Source: Jeotgalicoccus saudimassiliensis (GTDB taxonomy: Bacteria; Bacillota; Bacilli; Staphylococcales; Salinicoccaceae). From it: a stretch of DNA of 64,000 nt. Below the pieces are notes generated by a model. It saw nothing but the letters and a program-made list of their open reading frames with translations. It ran no database searches and had not been told where the DNA came from. Made by a program: the position numbers and the translations under genes. The stretch covers positions 1,952,001 through 2,016,000 of the forward strand of contig NZ_CCSE01000001.1 in the NCBI RefSeq assembly GCF_000756715.1, given 5' to 3'. This document shows positions 61,984-64,000 of this stretch, piece by piece. Within the stretch, counting starts at the first letter, position 1. Each line of letters opens with the position of its first letter.

Positions 61984-63255
61984 ATGAGTGAATATAATGC
62001 AGTATCAGCAACGAATACAAAAAACGCGCCGAAATTTGACCAGTCATCACAATCATCGGCTTTTTCCCACTACAATAACCTTTCAGCACAGCTTCCAATA
62101 GATCCTGCAACAGGAAAATTAGTTGAAGGCGGAATTAAAGCACAGGCTGAACAGAGCTTTAAAAATATTGAAGCGGTACTTGAGAGTGTTGGTCACGTAA
62201 TGAGCGACATCGTCAGAATTTCTGTTTTTGTTAAAGATATCCAGGATGTTGACGCTGTGGATGAAGTTTACAAAACTTTCTTCCCGACGTATGTACCTGC
62301 ACGCACAACAGTTGCTGCTGCAGCTTTACCGATGGATGCATTAGTACAGGTTGAAGCGCTTGTATCACACGGCGAAGGTACGATTCCAAATGCACCGCAG
62401 GCCGGAGATTTAATTAAACTGTCAAACAACACTGACTCTGCACCTGTCAGCAGTTTATCATCACAGACAGTAGCATTTTCACACTACAACAACATTACAG
62501 CACAACTGCCTGTTGATCCTGCAACAGGAAGAATCGTTACAGGCGGCATTAAAGCGGAAACTGCACAGAGTCTGAAAAATATTAAAGCTATTTTAGCAGG
62601 CATCGATGTACCTTTTGATGACATCGTTAAAGTGAATATTTTTGTGAAAGATCTTGCAGATATGGAAGCAGTAAACGAAGTATACTCAACTTTCTTCCCG
62701 GATTCTTCAATCGCAAGAACGGTTAACTATGTACCTGCGCGTACTGTAATTCAGGTGAAAGACCTGCAGATGGGCGCTTCGGTACAGATTGAAGCTGTCG
62801 TATCACACGGAGACGGGACACCGCCTCAGGCAATCGAGGACAGACACGGTATTGTGATTAAAGCACACAATACTAAAGAAGCACCTGTCGACAGCTTATC
62901 ATCACAGACAGTAGCATTCTCACACTACAACCACCTGTCAGCACAGCTGCCGGTTGACCCTGCGACAGGAGAACTTGTTGAAGGCGGAATTAAAGAACAG
63001 ACTAAACAGGTACTGACGAACATTAAAGCGGTTATCGAAAGCGTTGACCACGTAATGGAAGATATGGTTAAAGTGAATATCTTCGTTAAAGACCTGAATG
63101 ATATGGAAGCAGTAAACGAAGTTTACAGTGATTTTTTCCCGGAAGGCACACCAGCAAGAAGAGTAGTCGGAGTGTCAGCATTACAGGGTGATGCTTTAAT
63201 TCAGATGGACTCAATTGCAGGCAATGCTGAAGGTACGCCACCTGAAACTGAATAA
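61984..63255 (+). CDS. Three-domain RidA (YjgF/UK114) fusion protein
   Basis: 423 residues made of three tandem RidA domains, about 18-135, 150-280 and 298-415. Each repeats AFSHYNN/H-x-(S/T)AQLPxDPATG, a KNI/TNI helix, (I/V)FVKDLxDMxAVxEVY and PAR. The PAR Arg, which contacts substrate carboxylate in RidA, is kept in all three; the later Glu is kept in domains 1 and 2 (VQVEALV, VQIEAVV) and is Asp in 3 (IQMDSIA). RidA normally is a homotrimer with active sites at interfaces, so one chain could form the whole trimer. Expected role: hydrolysis of reactive enamine/imine intermediates. SD AAAGGAG. Confidence 0.92.
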   Translation: MSEYNAVSATNTKNAPKFDQSSQSSAFSHYNNLSAQLPIDPATGKLVEGGIKAQAEQSFKNIEAVLESVGHVMSDIVRISVFVKDIQDVDAVDEVYKTFFPTYVPARTTVAAAALPMDALVQVEALVSHGEGTIPNAPQAGDLIKLSNNTDSAPVSSLSSQTVAFSHYNNITAQLPVDPATGRIVTGGIKAETAQSLKNIKAILAGIDVPFDDIVKVNIFVKDLADMEAVNEVYSTFFPDSSIARTVNYVPARTVIQVKDLQMGASVQIEAVVSHGDGTPPQAIEDRHGIVIKAHNTKEAPVDSLSSQTVAFSHYNHLSAQLPVDPATGELVEGGIKEQTKQVLTNIKAVIESVDHVMEDMVKVNIFVKDLNDMEAVNEVYSDFFPEGTPARRVVGVSALQGDALIQMDSIAGNAEGTPPETE

Positions 63256-63274
63256 TAATTGACAGGACAAAAAT

Positions 63275-63303
63275 ACGCCTCTGCATCAATGATGCAGAGG
63301 CGT
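63275..63303. terminator. Bidirectional terminator between ridA fusion and queT
   Basis: 13-bp stem ACGCCTCTGCATC / GATGCAGAGGCGT with AAT loop; T tract on the minus side (TTTTTG) and TAATTTTATT on the plus side. Confidence 0.9.
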
Positions 63304-63308
63304 TAATT

Positions 63309-63758
63309 TTATTCGGGCAATATTCTGTGACCGATTTTTTTAAATATAAGCGTGCCGATAAATGTCGTAATCAGCGTTGATAATCCGACAGTTGCTGCAC
63401 TGAACCAGTACGGCAGCCCGAGTACCAGATACAGCGCGAGGCCGACGAACAGTCCTGCCAGCACACTGTACTGCAGTGCGTTGACCCAGACATTTTTTAT
63501 AAAGTAGCTTAATGAATAAGCAATAACCGATATTGTTACACCGACAACGACGTCGATTAAGCCGAGGCTTGAAAAAATATTTGCGATACCGACCCCAAGA
63601 ATCATTCCGGCGATATACTTCCGGTTGAAAAATGGAATGACGCAGAGCATTTCACTGATTCTAAACTGAATTGCACCTGTGCCGATCGGGTTGATAACGG
63701 TTAAAGCCACATAAATTGCAGCGAGAACACCGTTAATCACTATGTCTCTTACATTCAT
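63309..63758 (-). CDS. queT: Queuosine-precursor ECF transporter S component QueT
   Basis: Membrane substrate-binding subunit for a queuine precursor. 149 residues, five to six membrane helices. N-terminal RDIVINGVLAAIYVALT, IQFRISEMLCVIPFFNRKYI and IANIFSSLGLIDVVVG are typical of QueT. Controlled by a preQ1-I riboswitch directly upstream, which supports the substrate assignment. Confidence 0.92.
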   Translation of the reverse strand: MNVRDIVINGVLAAIYVALTVINPIGTGAIQFRISEMLCVIPFFNRKYIAGMILGVGIANIFSSLGLIDVVVGVTISVIAYSLSYFIKNVWVNALQYSVLAGLFVGLALYLVLGLPYWFSAATVGLSTLITTFIGTLIFKKIGHRILPE

Positions 63759-63769
63759 ATTACGTAATT

Positions 63770-63806
63770 CTCCTTAGTTTTTTTGACAGGGAGTTTGCGA
63801 ACCTGT
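63770..63806 (-). promoter_or_regulatory. PreQ1-I riboswitch of queT
   Basis: Minus strand: stem ACAGG / CCTGT enclosing TTCGCAAACTC, then A-rich CAAAAAAACTA and GGAG. CTCC of the loop can pair with the GGAG, which is also the Shine-Dalgarno of queT, giving the H-type pseudoknot of this class and translational control. Fits the compact preQ1-I consensus. Confidence 0.9.
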
Positions 63807-63813
63807 TTTAAAA

Positions 63814-64000
63814 TTATTTACTGACTGCTATTGTTTCTGAAATCTCACCGGTTTCCACGCCGTTTTTAAACGTGCGTTCAATCAGTGTAATATTATTCTG
63901 ACGGTCGACGAGCACAACAGTGGAACACCGTGTACCGTAATCAAAATCCGGGATGTCGATAAAGAGAGGCGATAATTTCTTTTCGAGCTCAAAATCCACA
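63814..64000 (-). CDS. NRDE-family protein (C-terminal end only)
   Basis: The frame is open through the right edge of the window, so only the last 61-62 residues are seen. FDYGTRCSTVVLVDRQNNITLIERTF matches the C-terminus of NRDE/TANGO2-type proteins, N-terminal-nucleophile-like proteins implicated in haem handling. The GTG at 63999 is internal. Function uncertain. Confidence 0.75.
   Translation of the reverse strand, partial: VDFELEKKLSPLFIDIPDFDYGTRCSTVVLVDRQNNITLIERTFKNGVETGEISETIAVSK

Overview
The window is chromosomal DNA from a low-to-moderate GC Gram-positive coccus of the family Staphylococcaceae. The evidence is gene order: rho-rpmE2-prfA-prmC-tsaC-ywlE-rpiB-ywlG-glyA-upp-mnaA-atp operon; murA-epuA-fabZ; thiDME-yidC-cls; rodA/murF/cshA; three PH-domain genes-acpS-alr-mazEF-rsbUVW-sigB-tex; tsaE-tsaB-rimI-tsaD; ABC-F-rex; CPBP protease-groESL. 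This matches the staphylococcal chromosome. GC content (around 42-44% by eye), several local losses relative to S. aureus, and genes such as a triple RidA fusion point to a related genus rather than Staphylococcus itself. Jeotgalicoccus or Salinicoccus is my guess, not a demonstrated assignment.

Layout. 1-8.9 kb: termination and translation factors (rho, L31, RF1 and its methylase), threonylcarbamoyl-AMP synthase, arginine phosphatase, RpiB, GlyA, uracil salvage and UDP-GlcNAc epimerase. 8.9-15.9 kb: complete nine-gene F1Fo ATP synthase operon. 15.9-18.6 kb: small membrane proteins plus MurA and FabZ. 18.8-20.7 kb: an SSB paralogue and a LysM/resuscitation-factor-like wall hydrolase with an upstream WalR-type box. 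20.9-23.2 kb: thiamin salvage operon under a TPP riboswitch. 23.3-31 kb: YidC, cardiolipin synthase, RodA, MurF, an alpha/beta hydrolase and the RNA helicase CshA. 31-38.4 kb: PH-domain membrane proteins, AcpS, Alr, MazEF and the SigB module with an internal SigB-type promoter. 38.5-42.2 kb: Tex and a PerR-box catalase. 42.4-43.3 kb: three promoters, three tRNAs and a ribosomal RNA locus reduced to the 5' tip of 16S joined to the 3' half of 5S. 43.3-48.6 kb: t6A genes, a VOC protein, a DnaA-box cluster and an ABC-F ATPase. 48.7-54.2 kb: Rex, TatA/TatC, a GH32 protein lacking catalytic residues, an RpiR regulator and an acidic LPXTG surface protein. 54.4-61.7 kb: a malate/tartrate-type dehydrogenase, PepF, LemA/TPM proteins, a CPBP protease and groESL under CIRCE plus a CtsR-like site. 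61.9-64 kb: triple RidA, a preQ1-riboswitch-controlled queuosine transporter and a partial NRDE protein.

The content is mostly housekeeping. I found no prophage, insertion sequence, CRISPR array or defence island. The most notable observations are (1) the collapsed rRNA operon, (2) a cluster of eight DnaA-box-like sites between convergent genes far from any dnaA/dnaN, (3) the ScrB-like GH32 protein without its catalytic Asp residues, (4) a single-chain three-domain RidA, and (5) a probable CTG start codon in a DUF1146 gene. The agr quorum-sensing genes are not in the interval where S. aureus carries them.

Limits: all calls come from reading the sequence without database searches. Promoters and small RNA structures are motif-based predictions, and family names rest on motifs and remembered homologues.
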